DNA of 64,000 nt from CAZSDU01 sp964605775 (lineage in GTDB: Bacteria > Bacteroidota > Bacteroidia > Bacteroidales > FEN-979): positions 1 through 64,000 of the forward strand of contig CAZSDU010000009.1 of the NCBI GenBank assembly GCA_964605775.1, given 5' to 3'. Below, in pieces: positions 7,747 to 16,229 of the stretch (position 1 is its first letter; every line of letters begins with the position of its first letter). Below the pieces are notes generated by a model. It did not search any database and was not told the DNA's origin. It saw only the letters and a program-made list of their open reading frames with translations. The position numbers were made by a program, and so were the translations under genes.

Positions 7747-9225
7747 CTATAGATTACTTGTCGGAAGATCCCAGGAACTGTTTTGAAACTCACCCCAGGT
7801 ATCAATGGTCTGGGTATCATCAAGGTTGCCGCTGGGATGCACCCTTTCCCTGATGACCATTTTCCACCTCACATTATATACCTCACCAAGGGCATCTGAA
7901 TGCAGAAGGGTAAAGTCGCTGGTCACCATATCCTGAGAATAGAAGACAAAACGTTTATTACGCTGGTTGTTGTTAAGGGAATAATATTGCCAGATTTCGT
8001 AAGGATAACTTCCAGGTTCGTTATTATGGATTTCGCGGGAATTTGGAGGCCCATATTGCAGGAATACCCTTCCACGGTCAGTCACATACCCTTTTTTAAT
8101 CGGGGTACCGAAATTTTCCTGAGCTACCTTGACCTGGTGTTTATAAGCAAGCCAGGTTATTTCTGGACTTCCTTTTCCCCGGACTTCCCAGAAACTATAG
8201 AAAAACTGTTGAAGGGTCTTTAAGTCGGATAATTTCATCGTATTTTTAATGAATGTTTTTTCCATTCCGGAGGCAATCGGATAGGTGGAATTAATAAACT
8301 CCTTCAGGGAGTCATAATCCGTAATTTTCTCGACAAAAGTACTCTGGATATCCGCGGATAGGAAACTGGCAAGGGTGACTTTGGCATTTGGATTTGAGCG
8401 TTGAATAAATAATTTTCTGGATGTAATCAATTCATTTTTTTGATCTCTGGCTTCAACGACAAGGTTATAATTGCCACTGGCAAGGTTTTCTACATTAAAT
8501 TCTGAAAGTAGTACATTCACGCTTTTACTGGTTTCCTTTTTGATTTTCACAAAATCATGGAGTTTAATATTGTTTTCAAATGTCTCCAGGTAATAGGAAA
8601 GCAGAAATTTCTGGTCGGCCCCAATGGCCTTATCCAGATTATACAATTCACAATAAAAGATCATGCGTGAATCCGATTCAGGGTAAAATGTAAATACGTA
8701 AGGTACCAGATCATAACCACTTTTGGATAAAATGTTAGGTGAATCGTTTTTTGTATAGGATTTGACTAACTCTATTCCTGAGATAGAAGGCTTGTCTGCA
8801 GGAAAATCCACTTCAATGGTTTGAACATATGGCAAGGCTTTGGCCGTTTTGTTATTGTCGGCAAGTTGAATCTCGAAATCATATCGGCCGTTAGTAAGGG
8901 AAAAACGTTGCTGGTCGATGAAATGCAGATTAATATTTGCGGTATCACTAATTTCCGGGCTCAAAAACGTATATTTGTTATAAGCCTTGATCTGATCTGC
9001 TTGTCTGAATATCATCAGTACATTGACAGATGCCTGAAATTTTCCATTATCTAGCTTCTTATACTGCAGACTGTTTCCGGCAAACGAGAGGTAAGTTTCC
9101 ACAAAGGGCCCCTCTGGTGAATTAAAACAGGTATAGGTTAAAAATGCCCACAGGTTCCGGGCATTGAGTTGAAGTCCTGATGACAGGAAAAAGAGGAGAA
9201 TAGTAAGGAAGAATATTTTTTTCAT
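7747..9225 (-). CDS. GWxTD domain-containing secreted protein
   Basis: A 492-residue protein with an N-terminal signal peptide (about 1-22, ending LNAR). The C-terminal third (about 345-470) matches the GWxTD domain: a lead helix (WLAYKHQVKVAQENFG), then GYVTDRGRVFLQYGPPNS and YEIWQYY. The name-giving GWxTD is GYVTD here, so the Trp is replaced by Tyr. The N-terminal part looks like beta-sandwich repeats. GWxTD proteins are found in Bacteroidota and relatives, and their role is not known. It has its own good promoter and no co-transcribed partner. Confidence 0.85.
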   Translation of the reverse strand: MKKIFFLTILLFFLSSGLQLNARNLWAFLTYTCFNSPEGPFVETYLSFAGNSLQYKKLDNGKFQASVNVLMIFRQADQIKAYNKYTFLSPEISDTANINLHFIDQQRFSLTNGRYDFEIQLADNNKTAKALPYVQTIEVDFPADKPSISGIELVKSYTKNDSPNILSKSGYDLVPYVFTFYPESDSRMIFYCELYNLDKAIGADQKFLLSYYLETFENNIKLHDFVKIKKETSKSVNVLLSEFNVENLASGNYNLVVEARDQKNELITSRKLFIQRSNPNAKVTLASFLSADIQSTFVEKITDYDSLKEFINSTYPIASGMEKTFIKNTMKLSDLKTLQQFFYSFWEVRGKGSPEITWLAYKHQVKVAQENFGTPIKKGYVTDRGRVFLQYGPPNSREIHNNEPGSYPYEIWQYYSLNNNQRNKRFVFYSQDMVTSDFTLLHSDALGEVYNVRWKMVIRERVHPSGNLDDTQTIDTWGEFQNSSWDLPTSNL

Positions 9226-9254
9226 AATGAGTTATGTTGGTAATATTTCAACCA

Positions 9255-9285
9255 CAAATATATTTAAAAACGGTCAGGATTGCAA
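9255..9285 (-). promoter_or_regulatory. promoter of the GWxTD gene
   Basis: On the minus strand TTG (9285-9283), a 20-base spacer, and TATATTTG (9262-9255), with the ATG about 30 bases further on. Confidence 0.7.
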
Positions 9286-9342
9286 GAAAAATCGATCAAT
9301 TCGACCATATGCCAGGCAAGTACGGCATAGGATTCCCGGGAA

Positions 9343-9374
9343 TTGATGTTATTTAGAAAATATTTGTACTTTTG
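9343..9374 (+). promoter_or_regulatory. promoter of the tRNA-Ser pair
   Basis: TTG at 9343-9345, a 21-base spacer, TACTTTTG at 9367-9374, five bases before the first tRNA. The -7 box is identical to that of tRNA-His. Confidence 0.7.
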
Positions 9375-9379
9375 CTCCC

Positions 9380-9464
9380 GGAGAGATGGCAGAGTGGTCG
9401 ATTGCGGCGGTCTTGAAAACCGTTGACCTGCAAGGGTCCGGGGGTTCGAATCCCTCTCTCTCCG
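9380..9464 (+). tRNA. tRNA-Ser (anticodon UGA)
   Basis: 85 bases. Acceptor stem GGAGAGA/TCTCTCC with discriminator G, anticodon loop CTTGAAA (TGA), long variable arm, T-arm with GGTTCGAATCC. CCA is not encoded. Confidence 0.96.
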
Positions 9465-9468
9465 CTTA

Positions 9469-9557
9469 GGAGAGATGCCAGAGCGGTCGAATGGGGCGGT
9501 CTCGAAAACCGTTGACCCCCGTAAGGGGGTCCCAGGGTTCGAATCCCTGTCTCTCCG
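9469..9557 (+). tRNA. tRNA-Ser (anticodon CGA)
   Basis: 89 bases. It has the same acceptor stem as the preceding tRNA-Ser, anticodon loop CTCGAAA (CGA), and a strong variable arm GACCCCC-gtaa-GGGGGTC. It follows the first gene by four bases, so the two are probably one transcript and arose by duplication. Confidence 0.96.
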
Positions 9558-9604
9558 CATCCCATAAAAGATAAGATTTCCTTCTCATATTGCATAATTC
9601 CTTC

Positions 9605-9612
9605 TATTTTTG
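9605..9612 (+). promoter_or_regulatory. -7 box for the AlbA_2 gene
   Basis: TATTTTTG, 20 bases before the ATG at 9633. It overlaps an upstream TTG that could be mistaken for a start codon. Confidence 0.45.
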
Positions 9613-9632
9613 TGCAATACAATCATAACAAT

Positions 9633-10829
9633 ATGAATCAAGAGATTCAACCCCATCTGCTGGACCTGGTCATGAGGGATAATGATTATGTGATCTTCCT
9701 CGGGGATACTGCTCTGATGACACCCGGAGGCAAAGAAATTGCCCATGCTAATCCCAGGGTGCTCAAACAGATCATCCTTGAATTGTCGCTAGGCCTGTCC
9801 GGACAGTTCTCTGCCTTTAGCGCTTATTCCCTGCTATCCTTCCAGATTGATCATATCAGCACAGGGATGGATCCTTTTCTGACTCAGTTCCATGAACTTT
9901 CTTCCAGTGATCCTTTTATTCAGATGAAAACAGGGTCGAAAAAAAAAGCACAGCTTTTTGATTCCTCAAGGATTCATTGGGTGCTTGACAAACATCCTGA
10001 TTTACTGAATATCCTTTTTATGGGAGTGTCGGGCCTGGTAGATGCTTTTAATCGGTTTATTTCCGTTTCTGACCCTTCCGGTATCCCGGAGTTTATATAT
10101 AACCACTACCTCTCTCTTCATCCCGCGGAAAAAACCATTATTAACGTGCTATCTTCACAGCACCAGTCGGGGATCATCATGCCCTTACTTTTTGTAAACC
10201 GCCAGATTAATGCCACTGAATATGTCAATGGCTTGTTTGCTTTAAGTATTCCAGAAGGGAAAATGGATCCATTTGCCCTGTTCATGGATTACCAGAGATC
10301 ATCTCAGATTGCGCTGGATTACCTGATAACATTCATTGATCATAAAACCGGAAATGTTCTTGATATCATCAAAGCGGGAGAAAGTAACGACCTTGAGTTC
10401 AAATCCACCTTACGATGGGATCTCAAAGCCGGGAAAAGTAGTCAGCAGGTGGAAAGAGCTGTTTTAAAAACAATTTCCGCTTTTCTTAATTCTGGAGGGG
10501 GAACTTTATTGATCGGTATCAGGGATGATGGCTCTGTTGAAGGAATAGAATCCGATCGTTTTCCCAATGAGGACAAGTTCCTCTTACATTTCTGGACCCT
10601 GCTCAAGACGGCATTCGGAAGGGATATCAGTCCCTATGTCAAAACCAATCTCGAGAAAATTGAAGGTAAAACTGTTTGCAGAATACGGTGTTTAAGAAGC
10701 TCAAGACCTGCTTTTCTCAGGCAACCTGGATTTGAAGAGGAATTTTACATCCGCTTGGGACCAAGCAGTGTTGCCTTGGCCGTAAGTGAAGCCCTGAAAT
10801 ATATTGCAGATCATTTTTCACAAAAATGA
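9633..10829 (+). CDS. AlbA_2/Schlafen-type ATP-binding protein with ATP12-like N-terminus
   Basis: A 398-residue protein. The C-terminal part (about 245-395) is an AlbA_2 (Schlafen AlbA) domain: GESNDLEFKSTL, then the helix ending KTISAFLNSGGGTLLIGI with DDGSVEGI, the usual nucleic-acid or nucleotide-binding core. Residues about 10-70 (VIFLGDTALMTPGGKEI, then SAYSLLSFQIDHI) resemble the start of ATP12-type F1-ATPase assembly chaperones by eye; this is inference. Many AlbA_2 proteins are predicted transcription regulators or RNA-interacting factors. The start at 9633 is chosen because the -7 box covers the region just upstream. It is convergent with the next gene, with a one-base gap. Confidence 0.75.
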   Translation: MNQEIQPHLLDLVMRDNDYVIFLGDTALMTPGGKEIAHANPRVLKQIILELSLGLSGQFSAFSAYSLLSFQIDHISTGMDPFLTQFHELSSSDPFIQMKTGSKKKAQLFDSSRIHWVLDKHPDLLNILFMGVSGLVDAFNRFISVSDPSGIPEFIYNHYLSLHPAEKTIINVLSSQHQSGIIMPLLFVNRQINATEYVNGLFALSIPEGKMDPFALFMDYQRSSQIALDYLITFIDHKTGNVLDIIKAGESNDLEFKSTLRWDLKAGKSSQQVERAVLKTISAFLNSGGGTLLIGIRDDGSVEGIESDRFPNEDKFLLHFWTLLKTAFGRDISPYVKTNLEKIEGKTVCRIRCLRSSRPAFLRQPGFEEEFYIRLGPSSVALAVSEALKYIADHFSQK

Positions 10830-10830
10830 T

Positions 10831-11439
10831 TTACCAGTAAGGCGTCAGCCCATAGCGATCATTGGGATTAAGGAATGAATGGCTATATGGGAACGGGTAG
10901 GGGTTAATTCCTTTGGAATATCCGAAACCGGCCTGTATCTGGAAATTTTCACCGATTTTATAATTCACATCCATTCTGATACCCTGGGCGCCTTCTTTCG
11001 AATATGACTGGTAAGGAGAAAAGGGCAATGGATCTCCGGCCAAAGGAAATTCCTTAAATGCCATTCCGCTGAGGGTAAGGTTTTTATTCAAGAGATAGGT
11101 TCCGCTAACATAAAGAAAGGCTGATGTGTAGTTAAGCTGACTCTTCGAATTGCCTTGCTCGGATAAAAATGATTGGATCCCATAATAGTTCGTGGTTATC
11201 AGGCTCAGTCCCCCCCTGATCCGAAAACGTTTGCTGACATCGTAGGTGAGAGAGGGAGAAACAAAGGTGCTCAGTCCGTATCCATACCCGGTATATGAAG
11301 AAAACTGACTACCGACACTGAAATGAACGTTGAGTTTACGGGGAAAATAAGTGGTATTAGCAGAATCCGCGGCAGGGAATTGTGTGTAACCCGATATAAA
11401 TAAACCTGACAGAAAGAGGATAAACGATATTTTTTTCAT
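10831..11439 (-). CDS. predicted outer-membrane beta-barrel protein
   Basis: A 202-residue protein with a clear signal peptide (1-19, ending SGYTQ). The mature part consists of repeated amphipathic strands (FSVGSQFSSY, YDVSKRFRIRGGLSLI, NFQIQAGFGYSKG) as in small OmpW-like barrels. I do not recognise a named family. It follows pyrI by three bases on the same strand, so it may be read through from the pyrBI operon. Function unknown. Confidence 0.6.
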   Translation of the reverse strand: MKKISFILFLSGLFISGYTQFPAADSANTTYFPRKLNVHFSVGSQFSSYTGYGYGLSTFVSPSLTYDVSKRFRIRGGLSLITTNYYGIQSFLSEQGNSKSQLNYTSAFLYVSGTYLLNKNLTLSGMAFKEFPLAGDPLPFSPYQSYSKEGAQGIRMDVNYKIGENFQIQAGFGYSKGINPYPFPYSHSFLNPNDRYGLTPYW

Positions 11440-11442
11440 GCG

Positions 11443-11910
11443 TTAAAGAAATGACATATTATCCTTGGCTGTGATTTTTTCACAATAGTGACAACGCAAT
11501 TTCAGGTTGGTTTTATCAATCACGGTGAATAGGGTAGGTATGTCCTCGTGGTTGGTAATACAGTTAGGATTAAAGCACTTCACGATTTTCTCAGCCTGAT
11601 CAGGAATTTCTACTTTTTTCTTTTCAGTAACCTTGAAATTTTTTATGACAATCAGGGTGGCGGTTGGGGCGACCAGTGCGATCTTGTTGATCTCATCACT
11701 TTTGAAAAATTTATTGCTGATTTTGATAATCCCTTTTTTACCCATTTTTCTGCTGTCGAGGTTGGTTCCAATCAGCAATTGCGTTGCGCAGGCGCTCAGG
11801 TTTAGTATTTTAATGACCTGAAAAACGCTTTGGGTGGGGATATGATCTATCACTGAGCCGTTTTCTATGGCTGAAACTTTCAATTCTTTCCTGAGATCTT
11901 CTTTTTCCAT
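11443..11910 (-). CDS. pyrI: aspartate carbamoyltransferase regulatory chain
   Basis: A 155-residue protein, the normal size for PyrI. It binds CTP/ATP in the N-terminal domain and joins the PyrB trimers through a zinc domain. The four zinc Cys are present at 112, 117, 140 and 143 (CFNPNC and CHYC). It lies 15 bases after pyrB, so the two are translated from one message and should form the allosteric holoenzyme. Confidence 0.96.
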   Translation of the reverse strand: MEKEDLRKELKVSAIENGSVIDHIPTQSVFQVIKILNLSACATQLLIGTNLDSRKMGKKGIIKISNKFFKSDEINKIALVAPTATLIVIKNFKVTEKKKVEIPDQAEKIVKCFNPNCITNHEDIPTLFTVIDKTNLKLRCHYCEKITAKDNMSFL

Positions 11911-11925
11911 GATACAAGTTTTAAT

Positions 11926-12837
11926 TTATTCAACAACGCCAAGAATGGAAGCCAGCAGTGCTTGTCTGATAAATACACCGTTGAGCGCCTGGGTAAAATA
12001 ATAAGCTTTTGGATTGTCATCTACATCTGTAGTGATTTCATTGACCCTGGGCAGGGGATGTAAGATTTTCAAATTTGATCTGCCTTCTTCCAACATGCTA
12101 TTTCTGAGGATATAGGAGTTTTTGACTTTTTCGTACTCTATGGGATCTGAGAATCTTTCCTTCTGGATACGGGTCATGTACAGGATGTCAACTTTAGGAA
12201 TAACTTCCTGAAGATCAGTGTATTGATGATATTCGAGCGAATTATTTTTAATGTGCATTTTTACTGAGCTGGGTAATTTAAGTTCCAGCGGAGATACCAG
12301 GTGAAAGCTTGTATTGTAATTGCATAATGCCATGACCAGCGAATGGACGGTTCTCCCGTATTTCAAATCCCCGACAAAGGCAACGTGAAGATTATCCAAC
12401 CTTCCCTGGGTTTTTCGGATGGAATATAAATCGAGTAACGTCTGGGTGGGATGCTGGTTGGCTCCGTCTCCTGCATTGATCACGGGAACTTTTGCCACTT
12501 CGCTGGCATAACGTGCACTTCCTTCCCTGGGATGACGCATCACGATAATATCCGAATAATTTCCAACAGTCAGGATCGTATCCCGAAGCGATTCTCCCTT
12601 TTGTACGCTTGAACTGCTGGAGTCTGAAAACCCGATAATCCTTGCTCCAAGCCTGGTTGCAGCACTTTCGAAACTCAATCTTGTCCGGGTAGAAGGTTCG
12701 AAAAAGAGTGTGGCGACAACGAAATCTTCCAGGATACGTTGCCTGGGACATTTTTCAAAAGCTTCTGCCAGGTCCAGGATACGTATGTGTTCATCCCGGG
12801 AGAAGTCGTTAATAGAAACTAAACTTTTATTCTTCAT
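11926..12837 (-). CDS. pyrB: aspartate carbamoyltransferase catalytic chain
   Basis: A 303-residue enzyme that joins carbamoyl phosphate and aspartate at the committed step of pyrimidine synthesis. The carbamoyl-phosphate loop STRTR (49-53) is intact, as are the SSVQKGESLRDT loop with its Lys, GDGANQHPTQTLLDLYSI, and the HPLPRVNEI motif near the C-terminus that contacts aspartate. Length and motifs are typical of the PyrI-associated class. It is first gene of pyrBI, with its own -7 box 26 bases upstream. Confidence 0.97.
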   Translation of the reverse strand: MKNKSLVSINDFSRDEHIRILDLAEAFEKCPRQRILEDFVVATLFFEPSTRTRLSFESAATRLGARIIGFSDSSSSSVQKGESLRDTILTVGNYSDIIVMRHPREGSARYASEVAKVPVINAGDGANQHPTQTLLDLYSIRKTQGRLDNLHVAFVGDLKYGRTVHSLVMALCNYNTSFHLVSPLELKLPSSVKMHIKNNSLEYHQYTDLQEVIPKVDILYMTRIQKERFSDPIEYEKVKNSYILRNSMLEEGRSNLKILHPLPRVNEITTDVDDNPKAYYFTQALNGVFIRQALLASILGVVE

Positions 12838-12862
12838 TGATTTTTAATTGTAAATCGGTTAT

Positions 12863-12870
12863 CAAAGGTA
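12863..12870 (-). promoter_or_regulatory. -7 box for pyrBI
   Basis: The minus strand reads TACCTTTG, 26 bases before the pyrB ATG and just beyond the terminator of the upstream gene. Confidence 0.5.
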
Positions 12871-12897
12871 AAAAAAAATCCCGGTGAAAACCGGGAT
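12871..12897 (-). terminator. terminator of the cPGS-like gene
   Basis: A perfect 8-bp stem ATCCCGGT/ACCGGGAT with a GAAA or TTTC tetraloop, followed on the minus strand by a run of T. It sits eight bases after the stop codon and separates the gene from pyrBI. Confidence 0.9.
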
Positions 12898-12904
12898 TTT
12901 TATA

Positions 12905-14242
12905 TCATTTAATCTTGTGTTTTTTAAGAAAATCAGACAGTATCATGGTCAGATCCGGTTTTCCTATTTCCTGTAAATCATAATATACCCTTGTATTTGG
13001 TTTTTTAATCTTTATCAGGCGATTCAGATCAATGGGTGTGGCAATCAATACGGAATCACATTGAACTTTATTAATGGTTGCTTCCAGGTCCTTAATTTGC
13101 TGGACACCATAACCCATGGCCGGTAGCAAAGTTCCGATATTCGGATAAATACTGAAAGTTTCTGCCAGTTTCCCTACGACGTACGGACGGGGATCAACCA
13201 TTTCAGCAGCTCCGTATTTCTGTGCAGCGACGACACCGGCACCAATTTTCATTTCCCCGTGGGTTAAGGTCGGGCCGTCTTCAATGACCAGCACTTTTTT
13301 ACCTCGGATAACGGATTCATCATCCACGCGAATCGGGGAAGCTCCGTCAACAACAATCGCTTTTGGATTGATACGCTGGATATTATCCCTTACTGCTTTG
13401 ATGTTTTCAGGATAAGCCGAATCTATTTTATTAAGAACAACAACATCTGCAATCCGGATATTGACTTCACCCGGATAGTAATTGACTTCTGCGCCGGGGC
13501 GATGGGGATCCGCAACGGTGACCATCAGATCTGGTTTGTAAAAAGGAAAGTCATTATTTCCGCCATCCCAGAGAATGATATCACATCCACCCGGATCTTT
13601 TTCTGCTGCACGTAATATTGCCTCATAATCTACACCGGCATAAATCACATTTCCACGGTCTACATGGGGTTCGTACTCTTCCATTTCTTCAATGGTGCAT
13701 TTATGCTTGGCCAGGTCTTTGACCGTTGCAAAACGTTGAACCTTCTGGGCAACCAGGTCGCCATAAGGCATGGGGTGACGGACGGCAACGACTTTTAAAC
13801 CTTTGGACATCAGAATTTCAATGATCCTCCGGGAAGTTTGGCTTTTTCCGCATCCGGTGCGGGTTGCTCCAACAGCAATCACGGGTTTATGACTTTTAAG
13901 CATAGTATCTCCCGGGCCAATGAGTAAAAAATTGGCCCCTGCAGCATTCACGATGGAACTCATATTCATCACCCTTTGATAGGGGACATCGCTATAGGCA
14001 AAATTACAGATATCCACTTTATGTTTCCTGATCAGGGCAGGTAAATCAGATTCTGCATGAATGGGTATCCCTTTGGGATATAATTTTCCAGCCAGGGCGG
14101 CAGGATACTTCCGGCCATCTATATCCGGAATCTGGGCCGCAGTAAAAGCCACAACATTAAAAGCAGCATTGTCACGGTAATACGTGTTGAAATTGTGAAA
14201 ATCTCGACCAGCCGCACCGATGATGATTACATTTTTTTTCAT
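12905..14242 (-). CDS. cyclic 2,3-diphosphoglycerate synthetase-like GTPase
   Basis: A 445-residue protein. An N-terminal Rossmann-type domain (VIIIGAAGRDFHNFN, 5-19) is followed by a P-loop GATRTGCGKS (125-134) and a WDGGNND / NKID region (about 225-275) typical of P-loop GTPases. The nearest family by overall layout is the cyclic 2,3-diphosphoglycerate synthetase family, first known from thermophilic methanogens; the bacterial members have no settled function. The active-site and P-loop segments look intact. It is single-gene, with a -7 box upstream and a strong terminator. It is divergent from argS. Confidence 0.75.
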   Translation of the reverse strand: MKKNVIIIGAAGRDFHNFNTYYRDNAAFNVVAFTAAQIPDIDGRKYPAALAGKLYPKGIPIHAESDLPALIRKHKVDICNFAYSDVPYQRVMNMSSIVNAAGANFLLIGPGDTMLKSHKPVIAVGATRTGCGKSQTSRRIIEILMSKGLKVVAVRHPMPYGDLVAQKVQRFATVKDLAKHKCTIEEMEEYEPHVDRGNVIYAGVDYEAILRAAEKDPGGCDIILWDGGNNDFPFYKPDLMVTVADPHRPGAEVNYYPGEVNIRIADVVVLNKIDSAYPENIKAVRDNIQRINPKAIVVDGASPIRVDDESVIRGKKVLVIEDGPTLTHGEMKIGAGVVAAQKYGAAEMVDPRPYVVGKLAETFSIYPNIGTLLPAMGYGVQQIKDLEATINKVQCDSVLIATPIDLNRLIKIKKPNTRVYYDLQEIGKPDLTMILSDFLKKHKIK

Positions 14243-14311
14243 TCTGACCTCGTTTTTTCGGGTTTGACAATATGGAGTTTCTATTTATCTTTCTGAACTG
14301 AAATGCGTTTG

Positions 14312-14319
14312 CAAACCTA
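14312..14319 (-). promoter_or_regulatory. possible -7 box for the cPGS-like gene
   Basis: The minus strand reads TAGGTTTG about 70 bases before the ATG. The motif fits TAnnTTTG but no -33 element is clear. Confidence 0.35.
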
Positions 14320-14363
14320 CTTCTTTTTTGGTTATTAGCCAAATCAGAACAAAAAAAATCCCT

Positions 14364-14371
14364 TACCTTTG
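14364..14371 (+). promoter_or_regulatory. -7 box for argS
   Basis: TACCTTTG, 20 bases before the ATG at 14391. It rules against the in-frame TTG at 14328 and the ATG at 14373 as starts. Confidence 0.5.
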
Positions 14372-14390
14372 TATGACATTTGACGGTATA

Positions 14391-16178
14391 ATGATAGAAC
14401 AGAAACTAGTCGAAACCGCATCAGAAGCTATCCGGCAACTATATCATCAGGAAATTTCCCCGGATCAAATCGGGCTTGAAAGAACAAAGAAAGAGATAGA
14501 AGGGGATTTTACCCTCCTGGTTTTTCCCATGGTAAAATTCTCCAGGAAATCTCCGGAAATTACGGCTGCTGAAATCGGGGATTTTTTATGCTCAGTACTT
14601 CCCGAACTTAGGGACTACAAGGTGATAAAGGGGTTTCTTAACATTCATCTGAGACCTGAATGGTGGTTGAAATTTCTAAGGGATAACATGAATGAGCCAG
14701 ACTTTGGATTTCAACCCTTGAAATCCGGTTCTCCGGTGCTCATCGAGTATTCCTCACCCAATACTAATAAACCCCTTCATCTGGGGCATATCAGGAATAA
14801 CCTGCTGGGATATTCCCTCTCTGAAATTGCCCGAGCAAACGGAAATCAGGTGGTTAAAATGAACCTGATCAATGACCGAGGAATTCATATCTGCAAATCC
14901 ATGCTCGCTTATCTGAAATGGGGCTTGGATGAAACACCTGATTCCTCAGGAATCAAAGGGGATCATCTGGTTGGCAAATACTACGTTCTTTTCAATCAAA
15001 ACCTGAAATCAGAAGTTAAAGACCTTATGGATAAGGGCTTGACAGAGGAAGAAGCGCTCATTCAAGCACCCCTTAACCAGGAAGCACAGGAGATGCTTAG
15101 AAAGTGGGAAGCTCAGGATACGGAGATCATCTCCTTATGGAAAACAATGAATAGCTGGGTTTACGATGGGTTTAATGAGACCTATTGCAACCTTGGTGTG
15201 AATTTTGATAAAATTTACTATGAGAGTGATACTTACCTGCTTGGTAAGGAAATCGTCAGAGTGGGACTGGAAAAGGGTCTTTTACTTCAGAAAGATGATG
15301 GAAGTATCTGGGCTGATCTGAATGCCGTAGGCCTGGATGAAAAACTCTTACTGAGGGCTGACGGCACTTCGGTTTATATGACTCAGGATATCGGGACGGC
15401 AGAATTAAGGTATCGGGAGTATCACCCCTCTGGTATAATCTATGTGGTCGGAAATGAACAGAACTATCATTTTGATGTCTTGAAGCAGGTCTTGAAAAAG
15501 TTGGGAAAACCCTATTCCGCTCAATTATTTCATCTTTCTTACGGTATGGTGGAGCTTCCTTCCGGAAAAATGAAGTCCCGTGAAGGAACTGTTGTGGATG
15601 CGGATGACCTGATCAGGGAAATGGTCGAAGTGGCCGAAAAAACTACCAGGGAATTAGGAAAAGCAAATGATTACGGCGAAAAAGAAGGAGCCCAATTATT
15701 TCGTCAGATCGGTCTTGGGGCATTGAAATATTTTATCCTCAAGGTTGATCCTAAAAAAAATATGTTGTTCGACCCCCAGGAATCTATTGATTTTAATGGA
15801 AATACCGGGCCTTTTATTCAATATACCCATGCCCGGATAAGATCCATGCTGAAAAAAGGCCTGGATGCGGGATTTCAATTCCGTACACTTACAACCGATG
15901 GAATTGATTTGATGAAAACCGAGTTGAACATTCTCAAAATATTATATCAATTCCCGGTCGTTGTCAGGGAATCATGGTCAAGCTTAAGCCCTGCTATCAT
16001 AGCGAACTATATTTATGAGCTGGCCAGGGAGTACAATCAGTTTTACCAAGAAATTCCGGTGCTTAAGGAAAAAGATAAAGAAAAGACCATGCTGAGATTG
16101 GCACTTACCTCGTTTACAGGAAATGTGATCCGAAAGGGGATGAGTCTATTAGGCATTGAAAGCCCTGAAAAAATGTAA
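14391..16178 (+). CDS. argS: arginyl-tRNA synthetase
   Basis: A 595-residue class I synthetase that charges tRNA-Arg. Start at MIEQKLVETA, downstream of the -7 box. It has an N-terminal Add-1 tRNA-binding domain (1-100), the HIGH motif as HLGH in SPNTNKPLHLGHIRN (about 130-133), the variant KMSKS loop as KMKSREG (about residue 390), and a C-terminal DALR anticodon domain (about 470-595). Length is usual. It is followed at once by a hairpin terminator. Confidence 0.97.
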   Translation: MIEQKLVETASEAIRQLYHQEISPDQIGLERTKKEIEGDFTLLVFPMVKFSRKSPEITAAEIGDFLCSVLPELRDYKVIKGFLNIHLRPEWWLKFLRDNMNEPDFGFQPLKSGSPVLIEYSSPNTNKPLHLGHIRNNLLGYSLSEIARANGNQVVKMNLINDRGIHICKSMLAYLKWGLDETPDSSGIKGDHLVGKYYVLFNQNLKSEVKDLMDKGLTEEEALIQAPLNQEAQEMLRKWEAQDTEIISLWKTMNSWVYDGFNETYCNLGVNFDKIYYESDTYLLGKEIVRVGLEKGLLLQKDDGSIWADLNAVGLDEKLLLRADGTSVYMTQDIGTAELRYREYHPSGIIYVVGNEQNYHFDVLKQVLKKLGKPYSAQLFHLSYGMVELPSGKMKSREGTVVDADDLIREMVEVAEKTTRELGKANDYGEKEGAQLFRQIGLGALKYFILKVDPKKNMLFDPQESIDFNGNTGPFIQYTHARIRSMLKKGLDAGFQFRTLTTDGIDLMKTELNILKILYQFPVVVRESWSSLSPAIIANYIYELAREYNQFYQEIPVLKEKDKEKTMLRLALTSFTGNVIRKGMSLLGIESPEKM

Positions 16179-16182
16179 AAAA

Positions 16183-16217
16183 AAGGCTGTCGCTAAATTA
16201 AGGACAGCCTTTTTTTT
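16183..16217. terminator. bidirectional terminator, argS / T9SS cargo gene
   Basis: A 9-bp stem AAGGCTGTC / GACAGCCTT with an 11-base loop, flanked by A and T runs. It serves argS on the plus strand and the gene starting at 17837 on the minus strand. Confidence 0.9.
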
Positions 16218-16229
16218 GAAAAAGGAATG

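Noticed and set aside
9264..9622. Two minus-strand frames with ERDSNPG-like and GERGIRTPGP-like peptides
   Set aside because: They are antisense to the two tRNA-Ser genes. This is a known type of false protein that recurs wherever tRNA-Ser is translated backwards.
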